From Streptomyces malaysiense (GTDB lineage Bacteria > Actinomycetota > Actinomycetes > Streptomycetales > Streptomycetaceae): a stretch of 64,000 nt of DNA. The DNA is taken from contig NZ_LBDA02000024.1 of assembly GCF_000980885.2 (NCBI RefSeq), forward strand, positions 124,001 through 188,000, read 5' to 3'. Made by a program: the position numbers and the translations under genes. Below the pieces are notes generated by a model. It did not search any database. It saw only the letters and a program-made list of their open reading frames with translations, and was not told where the DNA came from. Positions 19,698 through 28,910 of this stretch are shown piece by piece; position 1 is the first letter of the stretch; each line of letters starts with the position of its first letter.

Positions 19698-22600
19698 CGG
19701 CGTCCTCCGCTGCCATGGCTCCGGCGGCGCCCTCGGACGCCTCGTCCCGCGGCGCGGGCAGGACCGCCCGCCGGCCGCCGGTGATCTCCTCGGTGACCGC
19801 GTCCACGATCACGCCGCTGTCCCGGAACGCCTCGATGACCGTCGCCCAGTCCGCGCCCCCGTACTGCTCGAAATGCGCCAGGTCCCCGACGACGACCAGC
19901 AGTCGGCGCGCCCGGGACAGCATCACGTTGACCACCTCGGGCTGCGCGGTGTGCCCGACGTTCCCCCGGGTGCCCTCGCCGCGCACGGCGCTGCGCACCA
20001 GGGAGACGATCACCACCTCCGCCTCGCCGCCCTGGAAGGAGTGCACGGTGTGCACCCGTCCCCTGAGCCCCTTGGCCTCCAGGATGCCGGCCTGTCTGCG
20101 ATAGGGGGTGATGACGACGAGGGCGCCGGGGTCCGTGCGGTGGGCGAGCCCGAGCCGGGCCACGAGGTCGTCGATCAGCCCCGCCTCGCCCTCGTTCCCC
20201 CAGTAGGGGGTGTCGCGGCAGCCGTCGTGCCGTGAGGTGTCGAGCCACACCAGCGGCGCGTTCGTCAGGTACGGCGGCTCGGTGCGGCCGTGGATCTGCT
20301 CGATGAACGGGTCCGAGGTCAGGAAGGTGCCGGTCGGGCCGGCATCGGGGTAGAAGGCCCGTGCGAAGGGCGCGGCGATGTCGGGGTGCATGCGGAACTG
20401 GGTGACCAGGACGTCGACCGGCCGCCGCGAGGAGGCGGTGCGCCGGGGATCATGCCCCTCGAAGAAGCGCCGGAACATGTGCAGGTGCTCCAGGTAGGTG
20501 TCCTGGTTGGCGTGGTGGGCCTGGATCCGGTCGTGCTCGTGGGCGGCGAGCCCCTCCAGGAAGTCCCGCATGTCCTGGGCGCGGTGCGGGCCGAGCTGCT
20601 GGTAGTCGCCGACCAGCGTCCAGCGCACGCCCCGCACCAGCGGCATGACGACCTCGGTGGGCCAGGCCTTGGCGGCCTCCTCGATGATCACCCAGTCGAA
20701 CATGTCGCTCGGGTCGCGGACCTCGTCGGACAGGGTGCCCGCGATGGAGCAGGTGGCGAAGACGATGTCGGCGCCGGACTTCACCCGCTCGATCAGCTCC
20801 AGGCGGGTGTCACCCGCGAGTTCCGCCCACCGCTTCATCAGCTTCTTCTCGTCCTCGCCGCGCGCCCCCTCACAGCCCCGCTCCACCCGGCGGACGATGT
20901 GCGCCACGAGGTCCTCGACGATGTTCTCCGCCGTCAGCTTCCGTACGGCGCCCGGCGCTTCCTCGCGTTCCCTGCTGCGGGACAGCTCCCGCAGGGCGAG
21001 CAGGGAGCGGTCGTCGATGCGTGGCCGCAGCTCCTTGACGATCTTCTCGGCGAGCTGGTCGAGCGCGTCGTTCGACTGGGCGCTCACCAGGACCCGGGCT
21101 CCGTGCTCCATCTCCAGGAAGTCCCGCAGGGCCTTGGCGACGACGGTGCTCTTGCCCGTGCCGGGCGGACCCTGGAGGGCGTAGAAGGGGTGGAAGCGCA
21201 GCATGTTGGAGACGATGGTCTGACCCTTGCCCCGCAGCTCGCTCTGGTCCCGGCTCGTGCCTCCCCTGCTGCGCAGCTCGATGGCCTCCGGCGCGTCCAG
21301 GATCCGCACCAGGCCCGGCTTGTGCGCGAGCGAGTCCAGCCCTCGTGCCTCGCGGCGCAGCTGGGTCTCGGTGCCGCGGTCCTCGTCGGGCCTGAGCCAG
21401 CCGCGCTCGGGCACCTGGCGCCCGCCGAGCGGCTGGATCTGCACCGAGTCGGCGTCCAACCGCACCCTCAGCCGCGCCTCCACCGCCCTGCCGCCGAAAT
21501 AGGGGTCGGTGGGATGGCCGTCCCGGCCGGTGCGGTCCTCGACCAGGGTGACCCGCGCCCACTCGTTCTCCGTGAGCAGCTGCCGGGCGAAGTCCCCGAG
21601 CGGGGGCCTGCGCCGGGGCTGCGCGTAGGAGGTGAGCAGCGGATCCCCGTGCAGCCAGCGGCGGTCGCGCTCATGGTCCTGGGTGAGGACGATCGCGTCG
21701 CCCTCCTCCGAGCGCACCCGCACATAGGGGTACTGGCGGGCGCGGAGGGCGACGCCCTGGTACTCCAGCATGAACCGGTAGGAGCGCAGCAGTCGCTGCG
21801 AACCCTGGTGGTCCACGGCGCGCTCGGTGACGACCGCCTGGGTCAGCTCCTCCCAGGAGGGCCGCGTCTCTCCGCCCTTGTCCAGCGTCTGGCCGATCCA
21901 GAAGGGCACGAGGTCGACCTTGCCGATGCCGCGCCTGGGCCAGGCGGTCAGCAGGTCGTCCGCGTACCGCTTGTCCAGCAGGTACTTGATGACCAGCGTG
22001 TCCTTGTGGATCTTCTTGCGGCGGCCGGAGATCGCCTCGTCGTAGTGGAACGCGCAGAACCACACGGCCTGGTTGCCGATGAGCGCCCACTCCGCCTCGG
22101 CCTGGGACTGCGGGGAGTCGCCGTGCACGAAGCCCTGGGCACCGCTGGGGCTGTGCACCAGCTGGGCCTGGCGCAGCTCGTCCTCCAGGAAGGTCTGGAG
22201 TTCCCGGCATCCCTCCGGGGTGTCGGGGCGGTGGTCGGTCCAGCCCCGGCTCTCGTGCACCGTCTGCACGGACTTCTCCGGCATGAACGCCAGCAGCTTC
22301 GGCTTCCCGTCGTGCCGGTCCCCCGAGGCGAAGCCGAGCGTGATCTCCGTCCAGTGGCGCTGCAGCGCGGCCGCCGCGTCGAAGGAGGAGATACGGCCGC
22401 TGGGGGACGGGTCGAGCATGGCCGCCAGCACCTCACGCAGCCGGCGCGGCACCCCGGTGGTCGCGGTCAGCGTCCGGCGCATCGCGGTGTGCAGTGCGGC
22501 CAGGGCCTGTGCGAGCCGTTCCCCGGGCGCCCGCTCGACCGCCGCGCACTCCTCGGGCAGCAGCTCGGTGACGGCGCCGAGGAACAGCTCCCAGCCGAGC

Positions 22601-23382
22601 ACGCCGAGTCCGAACACGTCGGTGCTGCCGTGGTCGAGCCTGCGGACGCGCATCCGGCCGAGGAGCGAGGGATGCGTCTCGGGCGCGAGGTAGGCGAGGT
22701 GGCGCGCCCTCGGGACGCCTGCGGGCGGGGCGAGGAACAACTCCCGGACGTCCTGGGAGCGGTGGTCGTCGGGACCCGCGACGTGGTGCAGCAGGTTCTT
22801 GAGCAGGGCGCTGAGTTCGAACCGGGTCAGGGCGAGGGCCGCGCGCTCCGGCCGCCTCGGCTCCATGGCCAGCCTGATCGCGCCCAGGGTCAGATTGCGG
22901 TGCACGATCCGGGTGCCGTGCAACTGGCTGAGGGCGTCAACCAGCAGGCTGAACTGCTCGAACGCGACGATCGGGTGCCTGCCGACCCAGTCCCGCACGT
23001 CGGCCCAGTCCTGCTCCGCCAGCGGCCCGCCGACCTTGCGGGTCATGATGAACGCCACGCGGTTCGTCTTGTCGAACCGCCCGTCCACGATCTCCGGCAG
23101 CGCGGGGTGCCCCAGCATCCGCAGCCGCAGCAGATTGCGGACCTCGTGATCCCACAGCTCGCCCGCGAGATCGTCCACTCCGTGGAAGAGCGACACCTCC
23201 CGGGGCGGTTCCTCCCCTTGCGGGGCCCGCAGCACGAACCGGGTCAGCCATCCGTCGATGACGTGCTCGACCCCGCCGTCGAGCTCCCAGCCGCCGCCCT
23301 CCGGCGCGTAGACCGCCCGCCCGCCGGTGAAGAGGTCCTTGATCTGGAACTCCACGTCCTGCTGCGCCCACGGTTCATCCAT
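19690..23382 (-). CDS. Pseudokinase - superfamily 1 (Upf1/Dna2-like) helicase fusion
   Basis: A 1230-residue fusion. Residues 15-345 have a protein-kinase-like fold with APE (LAPET, about 232) and the alpha-F Asp (STDVFGLGVLGWEL), but the catalytic residues are gone: HRD is HRN (161-163), DFG is RFE (187-189) and no VAIK lysine is visible, so it is probably a pseudokinase. A conserved unknown region covers 350-700. The C-terminal half is an SF1 helicase: Walker A GPPGTGKS (738-745), motif II EEAA (901-904), GDYQQL (925-930), FRMHP (996-1000), HSFQGGE (1114-1120) and NVMLSRARR (1152-1160), all intact. The gene overlaps both neighbours by 8 bases. Predicted ATP-dependent nucleic-acid motor with a regulatory sensor domain; the biological role is inferred. 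Confidence 0.85.
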   Translation of the reverse strand: MDEPWAQQDVEFQIKDLFTGGRAVYAPEGGGWELDGGVEHVIDGWLTRFVLRAPQGEEPPREVSLFHGVDDLAGELWDHEVRNLLRLRMLGHPALPEIVDGRFDKTNRVAFIMTRKVGGPLAEQDWADVRDWVGRHPIVAFEQFSLLVDALSQLHGTRIVHRNLTLGAIRLAMEPRRPERAALALTRFELSALLKNLLHHVAGPDDHRSQDVRELFLAPPAGVPRARHLAYLAPETHPSLLGRMRVRRLDHGSTDVFGLGVLGWELFLGAVTELLPEECAAVERAPGERLAQALAALHTAMRRTLTATTGVPRRLREVLAAMLDPSPSGRISSFDAAAALQRHWTEITLGFASGDRHDGKPKLLAFMPEKSVQTVHESRGWTDHRPDTPEGCRELQTFLEDELRQAQLVHSPSGAQGFVHGDSPQSQAEAEWALIGNQAVWFCAFHYDEAISGRRKKIHKDTLVIKYLLDKRYADDLLTAWPRRGIGKVDLVPFWIGQTLDKGGETRPSWEELTQAVVTERAVDHQGSQRLLRSYRFMLEYQGVALRARQYPYVRVRSEEGDAIVLTQDHERDRRWLHGDPLLTSYAQPRRRPPLGDFARQLLTENEWARVTLVEDRTGRDGHPTDPYFGGRAVEARLRVRLDADSVQIQPLGGRQVPERGWLRPDEDRGTETQLRREARGLDSLAHKPGLVRILDAPEAIELRSRGGTSRDQSELRGKGQTIVSNMLRFHPFYALQGPPGTGKSTVVAKALRDFLEMEHGARVLVSAQSNDALDQLAEKIVKELRPRIDDRSLLALRELSRSREREEAPGAVRKLTAENIVEDLVAHIVRRVERGCEGARGEDEKKLMKRWAELAGDTRLELIERVKSGADIVFATCSIAGTLSDEVRDPSDMFDWVIIEEAAKAWPTEVVMPLVRGVRWTLVGDYQQLGPHRAQDMRDFLEGLAAHEHDRIQAHHANQDTYLEHLHMFRRFFEGHDPRRTASSRRPVDVLVTQFRMHPDIAAPFARAFYPDAGPTGTFLTSDPFIEQIHGRTEPPYLTNAPLVWLDTSRHDGCRDTPYWGNEGEAGLIDDLVARLGLAHRTDPGALVVITPYRRQAGILEAKGLRGRVHTVHSFQGGEAEVVIVSLVRSAVRGEGTRGNVGHTAQPEVVNVMLSRARRLLVVVGDLAHFEQYGGADWATVIEAFRDSGVIVDAVTEEITGGRRAVLPAPRDEASEGAAGAMAAEDAGE

Positions 23383-26300
23383 CCCGGTCCCCCGTCTCGT
23401 CGTTCCCGGGACCGGAGATCCCGGCCGCGCCGGCGCCCCGCTCCCGGGACTTCACCGCCGCCACGGCCAGGACGACCACACCGTCCCTGAAGGCCACCGC
23501 GAGCCGCCCGCCGGAAAGGGCCGACAGCCCGAGCACCGGGGAGCCGAGCCGGATGCGGTGGCCGGCGGCGAGGGGCCGGGCGGCGGGCGCACCGGTGGCC
23601 CACAACTGGACCTCGCCGTCGTCGCCGGCGCTCGCCCACATCCCCCGGTACGCCGCCCCGCGCAGCCGCGCCATGCCGGTGACATCGCCCGGGTGCGCCC
23701 GCGTCACCTCCGCCGGCGGGCGGTCCGCGGCGCCGTCCCACCCCATGCGGTCGCCCGCCCGGACCGCTTCCCCGGTCAGCTCCCGGCCGCCGGCCGCGTC
23801 CAGGACCCGCACGGCCCTCTCCGTCCGCCCCGGGGCCCGCACCTCGTGCCACAGCGCCAACGCCTCGGTCCCCTCCTCGGTGACGTACCGGTGCATGCCG
23901 ATGATCCGGCCGAACGGCACCCCGGCGCCCGGCGCCGCGCCGGTCAGGTGTTCCGCGGGGTCCCAGAAGTGGATGGCCGGACCCCGTTCCGCCGCGGCCG
24001 CCACCACTCGCCCTCCGTCGGGTCCCGCCAGCAGCGCGAGCGCACGGACCCCGCCTCCCGGCCCGGCGCCGACCGGCCGGCGGGGCCGGTCCGCCGTCAT
24101 GGCCCACAGGCCCCGGGGGTCCCCCCACAGGACCGTCCAGCCGTCCCCCGCCCGCCACCCGGCCAGCGCCGCGGAGCCGGCCGCCCGCAACGGCCCCGGG
24201 ACGTCCGAGCGCTCGACCGCCGCGTGCCCCTCGGACGAGGCGTCCCACCGCCACAGCGAACCGTCGTCACAGGCCACCGCCAGCTCCGCACCGGCCAGCA
24301 CGGTGAGCGCGGCGAGCTGCCGCCGCAGACTCATGGTGTGCAGCAGCCGCGGCACCGCCCCGGCCACCTCCCAGAGCGTGAGGTCCCCGGCCCGTTCGGC
24401 CACCGCCAGCCACGGCTCGCCCCCGGGCCCGGTGACCGCCGCCAGACCCACCACGTCGCTGCCGGGCGCGCCCGGCGCGGGCGACAGCCGCGCGCCGCCC
24501 GGTTCCCCGGCCGCGCCGGGGTCCAGCAGCGCCACCCAGCCCGTCTCCCCGGCCACGGCGAACCGTCCGTCGGGCAGCGCCACGAGCTGCCAGACCGGCT
24601 CGGGCGCCTCCAGCACGCGCTCGTCGGCAGCGGCGGCGGTAGCGGCATCGGGGTGCCAGATCCGCAGCGTACGGTCCTCGTGCGCCGACACGACCAGGTC
24701 CGGGCCCGCCCCGGCCGGGACGTCCCCCGCCGTCCCCGAAGCGCCGTCGGCGGCCCTCGGGACACCGCCCGCCGCCACCGCCGTGACCGGGCTGTCGGAG
24801 CCGCGTGTCAGCAGGACCGGGGCGTGGCTGCGCCAGGGCTCCCACAGCGTCACGGAGCCGTCGCGGGCGCCGCTCACCAGCCACGGCCGGTCGGGACGCG
24901 CGGCGACCGCGGTGACCATCTGTCCCGCGTCGAGCTGGAGATGCGGTGGCGTACGGGGCACCGCGCCCCAGCACACCTCCCACTCGCCGCCGTCCCCGGC
25001 CGGGTGCGGCTCACCGCAGGCGCGCAGCCCGCCGAGCTGGCGCAGTCCGGGCCGGTCGGCGGCGCCCGAGCGCTCGATCAGATGCGCGGAGGCGACCGTG
25101 CCCAGGATCTCGGCGGGCAGGTCGGTCGGGACCGTTCTGCCGCCGCGCCGCCCCGGAGCGAGCGCGAGCCCGCACAGCGTCGCCACCCGCAACCGGTCCA
25201 GCACAGCGCGACGGGCGGCCAGTTCGCGCCAGCCCGGGGCGCCGCAGTCGGCCGCGTACTCGGCGAGCCGGCTCTCCAGGTGCGGGCTCGGCGGCCGGCC
25301 CTCGGCCACCTGGTCGGCGGCGAGTTCCAGCAGCGCGGTGAGCATGGCGAGCCGCTGCCCACCGGTGACCCCGGCGGCCAGCCGCTCGGCATAGGTGCGA
25401 TGGGCCAGCCGGTAGACACTGCGCCGGTCCTCCCCGTCCAGCAGCACATAGGCGGCGGCCTTGCCCAGGAACTCGGTGAGCCCCCGTTCGTCCGACGCGC
25501 CTCCGTCCCGCCCCGCCAGCGCGCTCGCCGCCCGCAGCCAGATCCCGTCGGCACGCGGCAGCCCCCGGCCGTGGCCGAGCGCGAGCGCCCTCAGGAACGG
25601 CAGCGCCATCGGCAGCTGCGCCGTGAGACGCGCCACGGCCGCCCCGAACAGCCCGGAACGGTCCCGGTCCAGGAGCTTCAGGAGCGCCTCCCGCGCGCCG
25701 GGGTCAGGCGACAGCACACCCGGATCCCCCTCGATCTCCCGCACGAGCAACGCCACCTGGAGGAACTGCCAGGCTCCCTCACGCACATGCTGCTCGACGG
25801 CCGCCCGCACCGTCTCGGTCACCGCGTCCGCCCACGCGGGGCCGGTCTCCACCGGCGGCGCGTCGGCGCCCTCCCCGAGCGCCCTGCGGACCCCGTCGGC
25901 GGCGTAGGCACCGGCCGCGACCGGGTCCGGCAGGAATTCCAGCACCCGCGCACCGCCGGTCTGCGAGCCGAGCACCGTCGGCAGATCGATCCGCGCGCCC
26001 CCGGGACGCCCGTCGTCGCCGGGTGCGCTGCGGGTGCCGATGATCAACGAGACCTGGGGGTGTTCCGTCACCGCCAGCAGCAACTGGGCCGTCGGCACGG
26101 GGTCCCGCGCCTCGTCGAGCGCGTCGGCGACCACGAGGATCCGTCGGGCGGGCTCCGGGGAACCCGGGCCCCGCTCCCCCGCGGGCGCCCGCCCCGCCCC
26201 CACCCCTGCGAGCCGGTCGCGGACCTCCGCCACGGTGCTCCCGGTCAGCCGCAGCACGGCCCCGACCCGGGCCCCCGACTCCCGAAGCCGCCGCAACGCC

Positions 26301-27424
26301 TCCCCGAGGAACGCCGACTTGCCGACGCCGGGCGCCCCGGGCACGATCAGCACCCGCTCCGCTCCGGGCTCGGCGGCCCACCGCACCACCTCGGCCAGCT
26401 CCGTCTCCCGCCCGGTGAAATGCGGGACGACCTCCAGGAACCCGGCGCGCTCGCGCTCCTCCGGCGACTCGACCACCCGGGTCCCGGTCACGGGTGCGGC
26501 TTCGAACTCCCGCTGCCTGCGCCGCTGCTCGGCCACCGTGGTGACCCCGGGCAGCGGCACCCGGTCCCGCACCAGCAGCCTCAGCTCCGCACAGGACTCG
26601 CCACCGAACTCGCAGTAGTGGCCGGACTGCTTGAAGAACCGGCCCAGCTCATGGAGTTCGAAGACGTCATGGCTGGTGAGCGTGTCCAGGTAGTCCTCCA
26701 GCGTCTCCCGGAACGTCCCGAGGTACGCCTGCGCCGCGTCCTTCCCCGTCGCGATCAGCAGAATGGAGTAGGGGGCGTCGTCCGTCGCGGCCGCATGGTC
26801 GAGACGTTCCCGCACCACCCTCGCGAAGTCGGAGGACTTGCACGCCTCGATCACCACCATCGCCCACTGCCCCTCCGCCGGACGGCGGTTGCGCCATTCG
26901 GCGTAGAGATGCTGGGCGAACAGGTCGGGCGTGAGCTGCGCGTGGTCCCCGCGCGCGGCCGACCCGGGCACGAGCAGGGCCGGCCCCATGCCGCCCCGGC
27001 GGCCGTGCCCCAGCCAGACCAGGGCCGAGGGCCGTTCCTTCGGGCGGCGCTCGCCGGGTTCGCCGTACTCCCCGGACCAGCAGGCGAGTTCGTCGTCGGC
27101 CACGCCGAGGGAGTCGACGGTGCCGGGCCGGGCGGACGACGGCAGCGCCGGCTGTCCCCCGATCCGCCGCAGTACGTCGAGTACGGCGGCCGCCTCCGCC
27201 GCGGTGTCCGCCTTCGGGTACCCGGCGACATGCCCGACCGGCACCACCAGCGCGTCGAACGCCTCCGCCACCGTCCCGTCCCGGACCGCCCCGCCCTGCC
27301 GCGGCACGACCAGCGACGCGGGCGACGCGGGCCCGACGGTCCCCGTGCCTGTCACGGTTCCGGTTACGGTTACGTCCCCCGCGGCTGCCGGCTCGCGCCC
27401 CGCCGACACCAGTTCCGCCGCCAT
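23375..27424 (-). CDS. Caspase-like protease - STAND/NACHT NTPase - WD40 repeat protein
   Basis: A 1349-residue NLR-like protein. A caspase/CHAT-type clan CD peptidase domain occupies residues 55-245 with the catalytic pair His140 (WLGHG) and Cys195 (VIEACKSSDF). A STAND NTPase follows, with the P-loop GAPGVGKS at 363-370, Walker B ILVVADALDEAR at 429-440 and the GTR sensor near 463. A helical region leads into WD40 repeats from about residue 830 to the end (SGARDGSVTLW, SAHEDRTLRIW, SAGDDGEVQLW). This is the layout of bacterial death or immune switches: the repeats sense, the NTPase oligomerises and the protease executes. The start lies 4 bases after the stop of the hydrolase gene, with a weak ribosome-binding site, implying translational coupling. 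Confidence 0.88.
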   Translation of the reverse strand: MAAELVSAGREPAAAGDVTVTGTVTGTGTVGPASPASLVVPRQGGAVRDGTVAEAFDALVVPVGHVAGYPKADTAAEAAAVLDVLRRIGGQPALPSSARPGTVDSLGVADDELACWSGEYGEPGERRPKERPSALVWLGHGRRGGMGPALLVPGSAARGDHAQLTPDLFAQHLYAEWRNRRPAEGQWAMVVIEACKSSDFARVVRERLDHAAATDDAPYSILLIATGKDAAQAYLGTFRETLEDYLDTLTSHDVFELHELGRFFKQSGHYCEFGGESCAELRLLVRDRVPLPGVTTVAEQRRRQREFEAAPVTGTRVVESPEERERAGFLEVVPHFTGRETELAEVVRWAAEPGAERVLIVPGAPGVGKSAFLGEALRRLRESGARVGAVLRLTGSTVAEVRDRLAGVGAGRAPAGERGPGSPEPARRILVVADALDEARDPVPTAQLLLAVTEHPQVSLIIGTRSAPGDDGRPGGARIDLPTVLGSQTGGARVLEFLPDPVAAGAYAADGVRRALGEGADAPPVETGPAWADAVTETVRAAVEQHVREGAWQFLQVALLVREIEGDPGVLSPDPGAREALLKLLDRDRSGLFGAAVARLTAQLPMALPFLRALALGHGRGLPRADGIWLRAASALAGRDGGASDERGLTEFLGKAAAYVLLDGEDRRSVYRLAHRTYAERLAAGVTGGQRLAMLTALLELAADQVAEGRPPSPHLESRLAEYAADCGAPGWRELAARRAVLDRLRVATLCGLALAPGRRGGRTVPTDLPAEILGTVASAHLIERSGAADRPGLRQLGGLRACGEPHPAGDGGEWEVCWGAVPRTPPHLQLDAGQMVTAVAARPDRPWLVSGARDGSVTLWEPWRSHAPVLLTRGSDSPVTAVAAGGVPRAADGASGTAGDVPAGAGPDLVVSAHEDRTLRIWHPDAATAAAADERVLEAPEPVWQLVALPDGRFAVAGETGWVALLDPGAAGEPGGARLSPAPGAPGSDVVGLAAVTGPGGEPWLAVAERAGDLTLWEVAGAVPRLLHTMSLRRQLAALTVLAGAELAVACDDGSLWRWDASSEGHAAVERSDVPGPLRAAGSAALAGWRAGDGWTVLWGDPRGLWAMTADRPRRPVGAGPGGGVRALALLAGPDGGRVVAAAAERGPAIHFWDPAEHLTGAAPGAGVPFGRIIGMHRYVTEEGTEALALWHEVRAPGRTERAVRVLDAAGGRELTGEAVRAGDRMGWDGAADRPPAEVTRAHPGDVTGMARLRGAAYRGMWASAGDDGEVQLWATGAPAARPLAAGHRIRLGSPVLGLSALSGGRLAVAFRDGVVVLAVAAVKSRERGAGAAGISGPGNDETGDRDG

Positions 27425-27428
27425 GGCG

Positions 27429-28877
27429 TCAGCCGTCGTGCACCATGTCGAGGACCGGGACGAGGCGCCGTTTGGGCTCCGCGCCGCCGGTCACCTCCAC
27501 CTCGTACATCCCCGGCCGGCCGGGAGTGCAGGAGGCCGCGAGGACACCGGGCCGGCCCGGTACCGGCCGCAGGGCGGGGGTCAGCAGCTCGTCCAGGCCG
27601 TTGACGCCGCGCACCCTGCACTCCAGGTCGGCGCCCCGCGCGACCCCGTCGACCTCGATGGCGAAGGGCTCGCCCAGGGTGGACCACTCCGGCGCGCACA
27701 GCTCGAACTCCGCCTCGTCCCCCAGCATGGCGCCCCGCTCGTCCGGATGGCGCAGCCCGTGCATCAGGCCGGAGGCCATGTCGAGGACACTGCGGGAGCG
27801 GATGAGCTCGCCGTGCTCGTGGTAGAAGTGCACCGGCCTCGCGGTGCCCGGCAGCTGGGCCGCGTACTGGTACACCGTCCCGTCGCCGGTGCGCGGGTCG
27901 CGCTGCGGCCGGCCCTCGGCGTCCGGGAGCAGCCGGCCGTCGTTGTAGCGCTTGAAGAGACAGCGGTCGAACAGCGCGACACCGTCGGCGAGCCGGTAGC
28001 TGGTCCAGGTCCGCTGGCCCATACCGACGACCGTGACGTGCTCGGGCAGGGTGGTCTCCGCCCGGCCGGCACGCCTTTCCACGGCCGCCTTCGCCAGGTC
28101 GCGCCGCCCGCCGAGCGCCACGATGTCCTCGATGCCCGGCACCCGCATGTCACCGTCCACCTCATGGGCCCGGTAGCTGGGCAGCAGGTCGTACAGCCCC
28201 GGCATGGTCGCGGCGACCGGGCGCAGGACCGCGGGCGGCACGGGGAGCGGCAGGCCCTTGCCGGCGTTGAGCATCAGCACGGCCTTGACCGAGCCGCTGA
28301 AGGGGGTGCCGACGGTCATCACCGCCCGGATGTCGGCGCGCAGCGTGCTGTCCAGGTGCAGGGCCTCGCGGATGAGCAGGCCGCCCATGGAGTGGGCCAC
28401 GAAGACCAGCCGGGCGGGTCCCGCCTCGGGGTCGGCGTCCAGGTAGTTCCGGTGCTCGGAGTGGGCGCGCCAGGCGTCCAGGTGGCGGCGGGCCGCGGCG
28501 GCGAGGAGGGCGCCGTTGTGCTCGACGGACAGCCGCCAGTCGTAGGGGAAGGGGAGGAGGGCGGCGGGGTCCACCACGCTGCGCCGCATCTCCGTGACCA
28601 TGGCGGTGTAGGGGTGGGCGGAGCCGAGCCCCGGTAGCGATTCGAAGCTCTCCAGGAGCCCGGTCGCCTCGACGTCTGCGGTGCCGCCCTCCCGCTCGCT
28701 CCCGGTCACCTCCAGCCGGCGCAGCTGGTCGGTGTGGGCCCCCGCCGTGTAGGCGAGGAGCTTTCCGACGCCCCATAACTTCCGGCCGGTCCTGGTCTCC
28801 CTGAGCTCGCTGCCCATGATGCCGGGCACGATCACCACGGCGTCGTGCAGCCTTCGTCCCGGATTGCTTCTGCGCAT
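27429..28877 (-). CDS. LCAT-like alpha/beta-hydrolase (lipase/acyltransferase), first gene of the operon
   Basis: A 482-residue cytosolic protein of the lecithin:cholesterol acyltransferase-like alpha/beta-hydrolase family. It has the N-terminal oxyanion segment IVPGIMGSEL and the nucleophile elbow AHSMGG (Ser near residue 155 in VFVAHSMGGLLIREAL). No signal peptide is present. The ATG at 28877 (MRRSNPGRR) is preferred to that at 28910 because GAGG sits 8 bases upstream of it. A C-terminal beta-rich extension (about 380-482) is not recognised. It is the promoter-proximal gene of the five-gene block, followed after 4 bases by the caspase-STAND gene. A membrane-lipid-attacking effector role is plausible by analogy with phospholipase effectors, but unproven. 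Confidence 0.8.
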   Translation of the reverse strand: MRRSNPGRRLHDAVVIVPGIMGSELRETRTGRKLWGVGKLLAYTAGAHTDQLRRLEVTGSEREGGTADVEATGLLESFESLPGLGSAHPYTAMVTEMRRSVVDPAALLPFPYDWRLSVEHNGALLAAAARRHLDAWRAHSEHRNYLDADPEAGPARLVFVAHSMGGLLIREALHLDSTLRADIRAVMTVGTPFSGSVKAVLMLNAGKGLPLPVPPAVLRPVAATMPGLYDLLPSYRAHEVDGDMRVPGIEDIVALGGRRDLAKAAVERRAGRAETTLPEHVTVVGMGQRTWTSYRLADGVALFDRCLFKRYNDGRLLPDAEGRPQRDPRTGDGTVYQYAAQLPGTARPVHFYHEHGELIRSRSVLDMASGLMHGLRHPDERGAMLGDEAEFELCAPEWSTLGEPFAIEVDGVARGADLECRVRGVNGLDELLTPALRPVPGRPGVLAASCTPGRPGMYEVEVTGGAEPKRRLVPVLDMVHDG

Positions 28878-28910
28878 GAGCTTCGCCTCGAACGCTCTGA
28901 CGACCCGCAT

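Noticed and set aside
20290..23490. 1066-codon open frame antisense to the pseudokinase-helicase gene
   Set aside because: Long antisense frames arise from GC-rich codon bias; the translation is Gly/Arg/His-rich without motifs, whereas the minus strand encodes clear kinase-fold and helicase motifs.
23327..27604. 1425-codon open frame antisense to the caspase-STAND-WD40 gene
   Set aside because: No domain resemblance and Arg/Pro-rich composition; the minus strand carries intact caspase, P-loop and WD40 signatures with exact operon junctions.
13903..28877. Interpretation of the five-gene block as a known DISARM system
   Set aside because: DISARM needs a DrmA/DrmB pair and a methyltransferase; neither is present, the helicase is of SF1 Upf1 type with a pseudokinase, and the PLD motifs are degenerate.
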